From contig JBIQMS010000008.1 in assembly GCA_044463125.1 (NCBI GenBank), forward strand, positions 1 to 64,000: 64,000 bases of DNA. Direction: 5' to 3'. The position numbers and the translations under genes were made by a program. Under the pieces are notes generated by a model. It was not told the origin of the DNA and made no database searches. It was given only the letters and a program-made list of their open reading frames with translations. This document shows positions 25,867 to 33,619 of this stretch, piece after piece (position 1 is the first letter of the stretch; every line of letters starts with the position of its first letter). The stretch comes from CAYMZZ01 sp044463125. Its GTDB lineage: Bacteria; Bacteroidota; Bacteroidia; Chitinophagales; Chitinophagaceae.

Positions 25867-26739
25867 TTATCGGTTACGGCTCAGGAAAAATCGTTGCAGC
25901 ACTTTTACATAATCGTCCCCGCCACGAACGTGCAGCAAATCGCAACCGGCTTTGCGAAACAGCTCCGTGCTGTATGCCGTTACCCGGAAAAATTCCTCCT
26001 GGTATTTCTTTCTTACAAAGGCATTGCTGCTATCTACCCATTTGCGTTCGCCGGTCTCCAGGTCTTCTACCTGCATCATTCCTGCATTGGGCAATTCCAT
26101 ATCCATGCGATCGTAGAGTTTAATGCCAATCAGGTCGTGCTTGCGGGCTACCACGCGTAAGGCATCATCATATCCGCTATCGATAAAATCGCTCAATACA
26201 AAAGATATGCTGCGCTGACGGGTTACGTTATTGAAATAGCGCAGTGCAGGCGCCAATTGTGTGCCCTTGCTTTTGGGTTCCCTGCTCAGCAGTTCGCGAA
26301 CTATGTACAACGCATGTTGCTTACCCTTTCGTGGAGGGATATAGCCTTCCACCCGATCGCTATAAAAAATCACGCCCACTTTATCGCCATTGTTCACGGC
26401 CGAAAAGGTGAGCACGGCTCCGATCTCCGTCATCAAATCGCGTTTATTCCCATAAACGGTTCCGAATTGCGAACTCGGGCTGATATCGATCAGCAACATC
26501 ACCGTCAACTCTCTTTCTTCTTCAAACAATTTGCTGAAGGGGTGACCAAAGCGGGCGGATACGTTCCAGTCGATAAAGCGAATATCATCTCCTGCGGCAT
26601 ATTCGCGCACTTCCTTAAACGACATACCCTTTCCCTTGAAAGCACTATGGTATTCGCCCGTAAAAAGATCCGTAGCCAGCTTGCGGCTCCTGATCTCGAG
26701 CAGGCGAACACGGTTTAGTATTTCTTTGGTAGTAAGCAA
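25867..26739 (-). CDS. DUF58 domain protein of the Bat operon
   Basis: A 290-residue cytosolic protein of the DUF58/VWA-like family that accompanies MoxR ATPases. It shows 'GEYHSAFKGKGMSF' and 'REYAAGDDIRFIDWNVSARF', the family signature (about 28-65), and a VWA-like 'LLIDISPSSQFG' segment (about 82-93). The first codon is TTG at 26739; the N-terminus 'MLTTKEILNRVRLLEIRSR' matches the family, so no shorter ATG start is likely. The TTG lies 12 bases from an 8-base repeat array, and the gap to moxR is filled by arrays. Interaction with MoxR is assumed from context. Confidence 0.88.
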   Translation of the reverse strand: MLTTKEILNRVRLLEIRSRKLATDLFTGEYHSAFKGKGMSFKEVREYAAGDDIRFIDWNVSARFGHPFSKLFEEERELTVMLLIDISPSSQFGTVYGNKRDLMTEIGAVLTFSAVNNGDKVGVIFYSDRVEGYIPPRKGKQHALYIVRELLSREPKSKGTQLAPALRYFNNVTRQRSISFVLSDFIDSGYDDALRVVARKHDLIGIKLYDRMDMELPNAGMMQVEDLETGERKWVDSSNAFVRKKYQEEFFRVTAYSTELFRKAGCDLLHVRGGDDYVKVLQRFFLSRNR

Positions 26740-26750
26740 GGGAGGGAAAA

Positions 26751-26806
26751 TTTGTTTATTTGTTTATTTGTTTATTCGTTGAATTGTTTATTCGTTGAAT
26801 TGTTGA
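26751..26806. repeat. TTGTTTAT octanucleotide array
   Basis: Tandem 8-base words TTGTTTAT alternate with TCGTTGAA and TTGTTGAT. The same octamers occur at 52185-52220. It lies between the DUF58 start and the CACG array. Confidence 0.8.
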
Positions 26807-26843
26807 TCGGTTGCAATAGTTACGGCATGGACGGGGTATGATT

Positions 26844-26978
26844 CTCGTCTCACGATTCACGCCTCACGTCTCACGCCTCACGATTCACGCCTCACGATTC
26901 ACGTCTCACGCCTCACGAATCACGTCTCACGATTCACGTCTCACGTCTCACGCCTCACGCCTCACGATTCACGCCTCA
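26844..26978. repeat. CACGNNT heptanucleotide array, longest copy
   Basis: About 18 tandem 7-base words start with CACG and end ATT, CCT, TCT or AAT in irregular order. The array contains the TGA stop of moxR (complement of TCA at 26976-26978). It splits moxR from the rest of the Bat operon. Confidence 0.9.
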
Positions 26979-27977
26979 TGGTACATTTATCGCTTTCAAA
27001 ATTTCCTCCACCACTTGTTCCACATTCACGTTTTCCGCTTCGGCTTCGTAAGTGAGTCCTATGCGGTGGCGCAATACATCGTTGGCTATGCTGCGTACAT
27101 CTTCGGGTATCACAAAGCCGCGCTTATGCAGAAAAGCCTGCGCCTTGGCAGCCAATGCAAGGTTGATGCTTGCCCTGGGCGAACCACCATAGCTGATCAG
27201 CGGTTTCAGTTTTTCCAACTGATAAGATTCGGGATTGCGGGTGGCGAAAACGATATCAAGAATATATTGCTCTATTTTTTCATCCATGTATATCTGGCGC
27301 GTCAGGTCTTTCGCGCTCATCACTTCCTGGATGCTTACTACCTGCTTCACGGGTTTCATGGTCAGGCCCTGTACATTCTGGCGGATGATGAGTTGCTCCT
27401 CGTGCATTTTGGGATAACCCACTATTACTTTCATGATGAAGCGATCTACCTGCGCTTCGGGCAAAGGATAGGTGCCCTCCTGCTCCAGCGGGTTTTGGGT
27501 AGCCAGTACCAGGAAGGGTTCATCCAGTTTATAGGTGCTATCGCCAATGGTAACCTGCCGCTCCTGCATGGCTTCGAGCAAAGCGGACTGTACTTTGGCC
27601 GGTGCCCGGTTGATTTCATCGGCCAGGATAAAATTGGCGAAGATGGGTCCCTTGCGAACGATAAACTCATTCTTCTGCTGGTTATAGATCATGGTGCCGA
27701 TAACATCGGCGGGCAAAAGGTCGGGCGTAAATTGTATGCGACTAAACTTGGCATGGATGGCCTGTGCCAGCGATTTAATGGTAAGGGTCTTGGCCAGGCC
27801 TGGCACCCCCTCCAGCAAAACGTGCCCATTGCTCAATAGCCCGATCAGCAGCCTGTCGAGCATATGGCTTTGCCCCACGATAACATGGCCCACTTCTTCG
27901 CGCAGCTTATCGGTAAACTGCGCTGCCTGGCCAATGCGTTCGTTGAGTTGTCGAATGTCGTCGGCGGTTTTTATCAT
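26976..27977 (-). CDS. MoxR-family AAA+ ATPase
   Basis: A 333-residue AAA+ chaperone-like ATPase. Walker A is GVPGLAKT (57-64), Walker B is in 'ILADEINRAP' (about 118-127), with sensor 1 'LATQNP' and a C-terminal lid with 'GGSPRASINL'. It is the first gene of the Bat-type operon and is expected to remodel or activate targets presented by the DUF58 and VWA proteins. Its last codons and stop lie in the CACG array. The gap to DUF58 is 236 bases, unusually long for this operon and made of repeats. Confidence 0.93.
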   Translation of the reverse strand: MIKTADDIRQLNERIGQAAQFTDKLREEVGHVIVGQSHMLDRLLIGLLSNGHVLLEGVPGLAKTLTIKSLAQAIHAKFSRIQFTPDLLPADVIGTMIYNQQKNEFIVRKGPIFANFILADEINRAPAKVQSALLEAMQERQVTIGDSTYKLDEPFLVLATQNPLEQEGTYPLPEAQVDRFIMKVIVGYPKMHEEQLIIRQNVQGLTMKPVKQVVSIQEVMSAKDLTRQIYMDEKIEQYILDIVFATRNPESYQLEKLKPLISYGGSPRASINLALAAKAQAFLHKRGFVIPEDVRSIANDVLRHRIGLTYEAEAENVNVEQVVEEILKAINVP

Positions 27978-27994
27978 AAGAAAATTGTTGACTA

Positions 27995-28028
27995 GTTTAA
28001 GGTTTAGGGTTTAGCGTTTAAGGTTATA
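27995..28028. repeat. GTTTARG heptanucleotide array
   Basis: Tandem words GTTTAAG, GTTTAGG, GTTTAGC and GTTTAAG sit 17 bases upstream of the moxR start codon. It belongs to the same TTTARRG family as the arrays in the three composite hairpins. Confidence 0.8.
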
Positions 28029-28047
28029 AACCCTGGGTTCACTTATC

Positions 28048-28090
28048 ACTCACGATTCACGCCTCACGATTCACGACTCACGATTCACGC
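28048..28090. repeat. CACGNNT heptanucleotide array at the nadE end
   Basis: Six tandem words (CACGATT, CACGCCT, CACGACT) run into the nadE gene. The nadE stop codon (TGA, complement of TCA at 28085-28087) and its last alanine codon are array words. Confidence 0.85.
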
Positions 28091-29791
28091 CAGGTACTTT
28101 CCCACAATCGGCACTCTCCTTCCCACTCCAAATGCCTTAAAGCTGATGCGAATAATCGGGCAAAACTGATTTCTTTTGTATTCATTTGTATTCACCAGTT
28201 TCAAAACCCGCTCTACCAGCTTCGGGTCGTAGCCCTTTGCCATGATCTCTTTGGGGCCCTGCCGCATTTCTATATACTCAAATAAAACCCGGTCGAGCAG
28301 GTCATAATCAGGGAGGCTGTCGCTGTCTTTCTGATTGGGCCTTAGCTCTGCGGATGGCACTTTGTCGATGATCGATTGCGGAATGATGGTTCCATTTCGA
28401 TTAATATACCGGGCCAGCGCGTACACCTGCATTTTATACAAGTCACCCAAAACGCCCAATCCGCCCGCCATATCTCCATAAAGTGTGCCATATCCTGTGG
28501 CCAGTTCACTCTTATTCGATGTATTGAGCAGGATATATCCAAACTTGTTGGCAATGGCCATCAGCAGGTTGCCGCGGGTACGGCTTTGTATATTCTCCTC
28601 AGCGAGCCCAAAGGGCAGGTCGGCAAACAGAGGCTTCAACTCCTGCATAAACGAATCATAGATGTTTTTTATTGGCAGGATGTCGTAAGGATTTCCCAGG
28701 TTTTTCGAGAGATTTTCTGCGTCTTCCACCGAATGGGAGCTGGAATATTGCGAGGGCATCAAAATGGCCCGCACCTGATCGGCCCCCAGGGCGGCTACAG
28801 CCAGCGCCTGCGTTACAGCGCTATCAATGCCTCCGGATGAACCCAGGATGGCTTTGGTAAAGCCCATCTTGCCAAAATAATCCCGTATACCCAACACCAG
28901 GGCCTGGTATATCTCCTCTATGTTTTTTGAATCCGTGAGATACGCTATGGTATCGTGGCCAACCCCCACTTCCATGGCCGAGAAATAAACCCGTTTTTGC
29001 TCCGGCACAAACCCAGGTGTTGGCTTCAACGACATCTTGCTGAGATCTGCCACCTGGTAGTCTTCTTCAAAATATTTCAATTCAGCCACTCGTTCCCCGT
29101 TGGCATCGTAGATAAGGCTGCCGCCATCGAATACGATCTCCGTTTGCGAGCCCACCGTATTACAATAAAACATCGGCATACCATACTTGATAGTATGCGC
29201 CCGCACCAGGCTGTTGCGCACAATATCCTGCGCATAGTTATAGGGCGAAGCGGAAATATTGATCATGATATCGGGATGCTGCTTCGCCAGTTCTTCCATA
29301 GGGGTAATGCGATAAAGCGGGTTATCGCCCATATTCCAGATATCTTCGCATATAGTGATGGCCAGGCGATGGCCCTTGAAGGGTACCACCTGCCAACTAT
29401 CGGCCGGTTCAAAATAGCGGTACTCATCGAAAATGTCGTAATTGGGCAGCAGGGTCTTGTGTACTTCGGCCTGTATGGCCTGATCGTAGAGCAGAAAGGC
29501 CGCATTGAAAAGGTCCTTACCCTCCACCCGGGGGTTATGGGCAGGCGCCCCTACCAATACCGCTATACCATCGGCCTCTAACCTGATGCGATTTATAGAT
29601 GCATGGCACTGCCGGATAAAATCATCGAACTCAAGAAAATCGCGGGGCGGATAGCCACAAATACTCAGCTCCGAAAATACCAGCAGGTCCACCCCATCCA
29701 ATTTGGCCTTTCGTATGCTCTCTATTATTTTCCCGGTATTGGCTTCAAAGTTTCCAATATGATAATTTTGCTGAGCGAGCGCGATCTTCAT
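28085..29791 (-). CDS. nadE: Glutamine-dependent NAD+ synthase
   Basis: A 568-residue enzyme that makes NAD+ from deamido-NAD+, ATP and glutamine. The N-terminal nitrilase-type glutaminase domain (about 1-260) has the Glu41-Lys112-Cys148 triad (FSELSICGYPP, HKTLLPNYD, ITICEDIW). The C-terminal synthetase domain has the P-loop SSGGIDS (318-324). It is divergent from gldB, a neighbour pairing seen in other Bacteroidota. The C-terminal 'YLA' and stop derive from the CACG array. Confidence 0.95.
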   Translation of the reverse strand: MKIALAQQNYHIGNFEANTGKIIESIRKAKLDGVDLLVFSELSICGYPPRDFLEFDDFIRQCHASINRIRLEADGIAVLVGAPAHNPRVEGKDLFNAAFLLYDQAIQAEVHKTLLPNYDIFDEYRYFEPADSWQVVPFKGHRLAITICEDIWNMGDNPLYRITPMEELAKQHPDIMINISASPYNYAQDIVRNSLVRAHTIKYGMPMFYCNTVGSQTEIVFDGGSLIYDANGERVAELKYFEEDYQVADLSKMSLKPTPGFVPEQKRVYFSAMEVGVGHDTIAYLTDSKNIEEIYQALVLGIRDYFGKMGFTKAILGSSGGIDSAVTQALAVAALGADQVRAILMPSQYSSSHSVEDAENLSKNLGNPYDILPIKNIYDSFMQELKPLFADLPFGLAEENIQSRTRGNLLMAIANKFGYILLNTSNKSELATGYGTLYGDMAGGLGVLGDLYKMQVYALARYINRNGTIIPQSIIDKVPSAELRPNQKDSDSLPDYDLLDRVLFEYIEMRQGPKEIMAKGYDPKLVERVLKLVNTNEYKRNQFCPIIRISFKAFGVGRRVPIVGKYLA

Positions 29792-29795
29792 AATT

Positions 29796-29803
29796 CAAAT
29801 TTA
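29796..29803 (-). promoter_or_regulatory. -7 box for nadE
   Basis: The minus-strand TAAATTTG is an exact TAnnTTTG match that ends four bases before the nadE ATG at 29791. Transcription from it would be leaderless. No matching -33 box is seen. Confidence 0.35.
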
Positions 29804-29836
29804 CACACAACAAATCAGATATAAGCTCCGTTTATC

Positions 29837-30886
29837 ATGACCATGAAAGGAACCGGTTTTGCACTTACGCTGTTTGCCCTGCTTTGTCTTGCCTCCTGCG
29901 GCAACAAACCCACTGCGCCTGATGTCAGCGCTATCAAATTTCAAATCGAAACCAAACGATTTGACCAGGACATGTTCCGGATCGATACGCTTCGCCTCGA
30001 CGAAGAAATGAATGCCCTGCAACAAAAATACCCGCAACTACTGAGCATTTTCCTGCAGAATATATTGGGCATAAATGAACCTGAAGGACTCAAAGCCTGG
30101 CTTCGGAATTACCGCCCGGTGTACGACAGCGCCCAGCAGGTTTTTGGCGATATGGCCGGCATTCAAAAAGAGCTGGAGCAGGCTTGCAGGTATATCCGCC
30201 ACTATTACCCCGATTACGAACTGCCCCAACAAATGATTCCCGTACTCGGCCCCCTGGATACCCGTGATGATCTGGCCCGTATGAGCAGCGGCGAACTCAC
30301 GCCCAATTTTTTGGGCGATGGTTTTGTGGGTGTTAGCCTGCAATTCTATATGGGAGCCAATTACAGTCTCTACAACACCGAATATTTTGTGACCAATGTG
30401 GCACCCCTGTTTCGCAGCCGCCGCTTTGCAAAAGAATACCTGGTTCCTGACCTGATGCGGTTAATAGCCGATGATCTCTACCCCGACCGCAGCTTTACCC
30501 AATCGCTGGTAGATCAGATGATCGAGAAAGGAAAACGCTGGTGGCTCATCGGCAAGTTTATGCCCCAGGCCGCCGATTCGGTGATCACCGGCTATACGCA
30601 GGCACAACTCGACTGGACTAAGGCCAATGAAGGCATGATATGGAGTTACATTGTAAAAAATGAAAGACTGGATTCCAAAGAACCTGCCACCATTCAAACC
30701 TATATTGGCGAAGCGCCCTTCACTATTGGCATGCCGCAGGAATATTCGCCCGGCAATTTGGGTCCCTGGCTGGGCCGCCAAATTGTAAGGGCCTTTGAAG
30801 AAAACAATCCCGGCCTTTCACCTGATGAAATAATGAAAACCCCGGCGGAGAAGATTTTGGAAGGGGCGAAGTATAAGCCGAAATAA
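29837..30886 (+). CDS. gldB: Gliding motility lipoprotein GldB
   Basis: A 349-residue predicted lipoprotein (lipobox LCLASC, Cys21). It is needed for gliding and type IX secretion in Flavobacterium. It carries GldB-typical segments 'KRFDQDMFRIDT', 'LNFLGDGFVGVSLQFYMG'-like (here TPNFLGDGFVGVSLQFYMG, about 155-173) and a C-terminal 'PGNLGPWLGRQIVRAF'. The start may also be the ATG two codons later. It is divergent from nadE, with 45 bases between starts. gldC, which usually follows gldB, is absent; a composite repeat hairpin starts directly at the stop codon. Confidence 0.9.
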   Translation: MTMKGTGFALTLFALLCLASCGNKPTAPDVSAIKFQIETKRFDQDMFRIDTLRLDEEMNALQQKYPQLLSIFLQNILGINEPEGLKAWLRNYRPVYDSAQQVFGDMAGIQKELEQACRYIRHYYPDYELPQQMIPVLGPLDTRDDLARMSSGELTPNFLGDGFVGVSLQFYMGANYSLYNTEYFVTNVAPLFRSRRFAKEYLVPDLMRLIADDLYPDRSFTQSLVDQMIEKGKRWWLIGKFMPQAADSVITGYTQAQLDWTKANEGMIWSYIVKNERLDSKEPATIQTYIGEAPFTIGMPQEYSPGNLGPWLGRQIVRAFEENNPGLSPDEIMKTPAEKILEGAKYKPK

Positions 30887-31065
30887 TGTATTACGTTGTA
30901 CGTTTTACGTTGTACGTTTTACGTTTTACGTAGTACGTTAAGTTTAAAGTTTAGGGTTTAAGGTTTAATTCTTGAGCTATTATTATGAATTAATAGTTTC
31001 TACAAACCTTAAACTTTAAACCTTAAACCCTAAACCCACGTATAACGTAAAACGTACTACGTAAA
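30887..31065. repeat. Composite heptamer hairpin between gldB and icd
   Basis: The order is a KTACGTT array (about 30888-30940), a TTTARRG array (30941-30968), a spacer of about 35 bases, the inverse array (CCTTAAA/CCCTAAA words, 31005-31035) and the inverse TACGT array (31037-31065). The two halves can pair over most of their length. It lies between convergent genes and may terminate both. The architecture recurs at 33401-33619 and 34491-34641. Confidence 0.88.
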
Positions 31066-31073
31066 ACCTCTCC

Positions 31074-32525
31074 CTACTGTCCTTGCGCCAAACTATATGC
31101 TTTCTTATCTCCCCACTTGTTCAATAATTCAAGTGAACAGATTTTGAAATTGCCGCTCAGGCTCACATAGAGGCCTATTACGTCCTGCTGGTTGAGCGCG
31201 CTGCCATCTATACTTTCAAAGCGCACATTGTACTGGTTCACGAGGTTGGTATAAAGCGAACCGCCGGGCCATACCTGGGTACCACGGTTGCTGATATTAA
31301 CGAGGTTGAATTTTACACCCGCATGGCGCTGGCATTTTTGCGCGATGGCTTCGGGTTGTTCGGAGCTTTCGATGAAGAGGTCCACACCCACTATCAGTTC
31401 GGGCTCCGACTCCTTGCTTTCCATCATGGAATGTGCTTCCAGTTTGAAAGGCGCAGGCGTTCCCGGCTTATTGGGAATAATGGGTTTGGCGCCTACGGCC
31501 GGTGTTTTACCGAAATTGCCGATGATGGCATCCGCAAACTGTGTGGTGTCCACCGCCGCAATCGACTTGTCGCCAAAGTCACCGGTGCGCACACCGCTTT
31601 CGAGCGTGTACAACAAAGCATTTTCGATGATGGCTGCATTTTCAGTAAGGCCCACATGGCGCAGCATGGCGATACCGCTTAGCAGGAGCGCTGTTGGGTT
31701 GGCAATGTTCTTGCCGGCAATATCGGGTGCTGTGCCATGCACCGCTTCGAAGATGGAAATATGATCGCCGATATTGGCGGAAGGGGCAAAGCCCAGGCCA
31801 CCTACCAGTCCGGCACAAAGATCACTCACAATATCGCCCTGCAGGTTGGTCAATACCACCACATCAAAAGTATCGGGGCGGGTAACCAGCTTCATGCAAA
31901 GGTCATCTACGATAATATCATCGGCTTTCAGGTCGGGATATTCCTTCGCCACTTCATAAAAACATTCGAGGAAAAGCCCGTCGGTAATCTTCATGATATT
32001 GGCCTTGTGACCACAGGTAATGCGTCTTGCTTTTTTCTGTCGGGCCATTTCAAATGCATAACGGATTACCTGCATGCTGCCGGGTCGGGTAATAAAACGG
32101 CGGCTCAGCGCCACATCATGCGTAAGCATGTGTTCAATACCGCCATAAGTGTCTTCAATATTTTCACGCACCACGGTAATGTCGATGGGGATACCGGCTT
32201 TGCTAAACACGGTATCCACGCCGTGCAGACTTTGGAAGGCGCGCTTATTGGCGTAAGTGTTCCAGGTTTTGCGGGCGGTTACATTGATGCTTTTTACGCC
32301 TTTGCCCTTGGGCGTTTCCATGGGACCTTTAAAAAGGATACCGAGGGTTTCAATCGTTTCGCGTGCCTCGGGTGTCATGCCGTTATTGAAGCCTTTGTCG
32401 AAAACCCATTTTCCCATATCCACGGTTTGGTATTCCAGGGGGGTATTATTGGCTTCAAAAATGCGGAGCACGGCGTCCATAATCTCCGGTCCGATACCAT
32501 CTCCTTTGGCAACAGCTATTTTCAT
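31074..32525 (-). CDS. icd: NADP-dependent isocitrate dehydrogenase
   Basis: A 483-residue TCA-cycle enzyme that converts isocitrate to 2-oxoglutarate and CO2. Motifs include GDGIGPEI (8-15), 'FKGPMETPKG', 'VVRENIEDTYGG' (substrate-binding region with the Ser/Asn-Arg motif) and 'HGTAPDIAGKN'. A C-terminal extension of about 140 residues past the conserved core (after about 340) matches the longer Thermus-type isocitrate dehydrogenases rather than the 416-residue E. coli type. NADP use is inferred from that subgroup. It is divergent from apaG; the stop adjoins the composite hairpin. Confidence 0.9.
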   Translation of the reverse strand: MKIAVAKGDGIGPEIMDAVLRIFEANNTPLEYQTVDMGKWVFDKGFNNGMTPEARETIETLGILFKGPMETPKGKGVKSINVTARKTWNTYANKRAFQSLHGVDTVFSKAGIPIDITVVRENIEDTYGGIEHMLTHDVALSRRFITRPGSMQVIRYAFEMARQKKARRITCGHKANIMKITDGLFLECFYEVAKEYPDLKADDIIVDDLCMKLVTRPDTFDVVVLTNLQGDIVSDLCAGLVGGLGFAPSANIGDHISIFEAVHGTAPDIAGKNIANPTALLLSGIAMLRHVGLTENAAIIENALLYTLESGVRTGDFGDKSIAAVDTTQFADAIIGNFGKTPAVGAKPIIPNKPGTPAPFKLEAHSMMESKESEPELIVGVDLFIESSEQPEAIAQKCQRHAGVKFNLVNISNRGTQVWPGGSLYTNLVNQYNVRFESIDGSALNQQDVIGLYVSLSGNFKICSLELLNKWGDKKAYSLAQGQ

Positions 32526-32559
32526 ATAGAAATATTAATTAAGGGGTAACTTGAAGGCG

Positions 32560-32567
32560 CAAATTTA
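32560..32567 (-). promoter_or_regulatory. -7 box for icd
   Basis: The minus-strand TAAATTTG is an exact TAnnTTTG match 35 bases before the icd ATG at 32525. The -33 element is weak. Confidence 0.45.
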
Positions 32568-32643
32568 CGGCTTAAGCCCCGAAAAACGGGGAAGATTTAG
32601 ATTCGTCGGGCTTTTTCACTATTTTTACTCAAACCCCTCGGAA

Positions 32644-33030
32644 ATGCAAAGCATCATTACGGAAGGTGTTCAGGTAAGCGTAGAAACTTTTTACCAGCCC
32701 GATTACAGCAACCCGCTGCAATCCGAGTTCATGTTTGCCTACCGCATTACGCTGGAGAATCATAATTCATTTCCGGTAAAACTGCATCGGCGTTATTGGG
32801 AAATATTCGATAGCAATGGCAGTCACCGCGAAGTAGAAGGAGAAGGGGTAGTAGGCATTCAACCCACCATTGAGCCCGGCGAAAGCTATCAATATGTAAG
32901 CGGTTGTAATCTGCGAACGGAGATGGGAAAAATGCATGGCAGTTACCAGATGGAAAACCTGAATACCCAACAAATGTTTCGGGTTCATATCCCCAGCTTC
33001 GAGATGATCGTTCCCATGAAGAATAATTAA
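32644..33030 (+). CDS. apaG: ApaG-domain protein
   Basis: A 128-residue ApaG protein with a fibronectin-III-like beta-sandwich. It shows 'YRITLENHNSFPVKLHRRYWEIFDS' core segments, 'VVGIQPTIEPGESYQYVSGC' and 'MHGSYQM'. The role is unsettled in bacteria; in enterobacteria the gene is linked to divalent-cation efflux phenotypes. The ATG at 32644 gives the standard length; the frame upstream to 32551 adds residues that do not fit the family. It is divergent from icd. Confidence 0.9.
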   Translation: MQSIITEGVQVSVETFYQPDYSNPLQSEFMFAYRITLENHNSFPVKLHRRYWEIFDSNGSHREVEGEGVVGIQPTIEPGESYQYVSGCNLRTEMGKMHGSYQMENLNTQQMFRVHIPSFEMIVPMKNN

Positions 33031-33070
33031 GCGGTCTAATTGAGCAGACAGATTTCTTCTTCCTTCAACA

Positions 33071-33400
33071 TCAGCGAACCTTATAAGATTTACCGCGCAG
33101 CCATTGCGTTACTTTCTCCCGCTGATCGCCCTGCACAATAATTTCTCCATGTTTGGCTGAGCCACCGGTGCCACAATAATTGCGTAGTGCTTTGCCTAAA
33201 GCCTGCAGATCCTCATCCTTCCCCACAAAACCCGTAATCAGCGTCACTGCCTTGCCCGCGCGTTGTTTGGTATCCAGCTTCACCTGCAAATTCTGTTGAG
33301 CAGGGGGCAGGGTTTCCTGTTGCACCTCCTCTTCCTCCATTTTGAAATTAGGGTCAGTACTGTAAACGAGGCCGTTGGTATTGCTTTTATGCTTTTTCAT
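33071..33400 (-). CDS. SUI1/YciH-type translation initiation factor-like protein
   Basis: A 109-residue protein with a SUI1 (eIF1-like) domain at about 40-109: 'KAVTLITGFVGKDEDLQALGKALRNYCGTGGSAKHGEIIVQGDQREKV' pattern. It probably binds the small ribosomal subunit and affects start-codon selection. The N-terminal 40 residues are Glu/Gln-rich. The ATG at 33400 directly touches the composite repeat (the bases after CAT are TACGTTGTAAG), so its leader consists of array sequence. It is downstream of nadC, separated by the hairpin element. Confidence 0.88.
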   Translation of the reverse strand: MKKHKSNTNGLVYSTDPNFKMEEEEVQQETLPPAQQNLQVKLDTKQRAGKAVTLITGFVGKDEDLQALGKALRNYCGTGGSAKHGEIIVQGDQREKVTQWLRGKSYKVR

Positions 33401-33619
33401 TACGTTGTAAGTTGAGTTTAAAGTTGATAGTTTAAGGTTTAAAGTTGAGGGTTTAAAGTTGATAGTATCATTTAGGCAATAGCAAAAATTTCCGACTTAA
33501 TAATCATCAATAAATCTTAAACTCTCAACCGTAAACCTTAAACCTTAAACCCTCAACTTTAAACTCTAAACCCCAAACTCCACGTAAAACGTATAACGTA
33601 TAACGTATAACGTACTACG
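33401..33619. repeat. Composite heptamer hairpin between nadC and the SUI1 gene
   Basis: The left half has TACGTTGTAAG followed by TTTARRG and GTTGAKG words (33401-33467). The right half has the inverse TTTARRG words (33518-33582) and an ACGTATA array (33583-33619). The nadC stop codon TAG is formed by an array word at 33615-33617. Same order as at 30887 and 34491. Confidence 0.87.

Noticed and set aside
26844..26978. CACG array considered as a CRISPR array
   Set aside because: The repeat unit is 7 bases with no spacers, and no cas genes are near.
26838..27839. 333-codon plus-strand frame over the CACG array and moxR
   Set aside because: It is the complement of moxR; its N-terminus is the array read as a low-complexity peptide (repeated SHASR-type words).
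30941..31035. TTTAGGG words resembling plant-type telomere repeats
   Set aside because: They alternate with TTTAAAG and TTTAAGG in short internal arrays in both orientations; nothing suggests a chromosome end.
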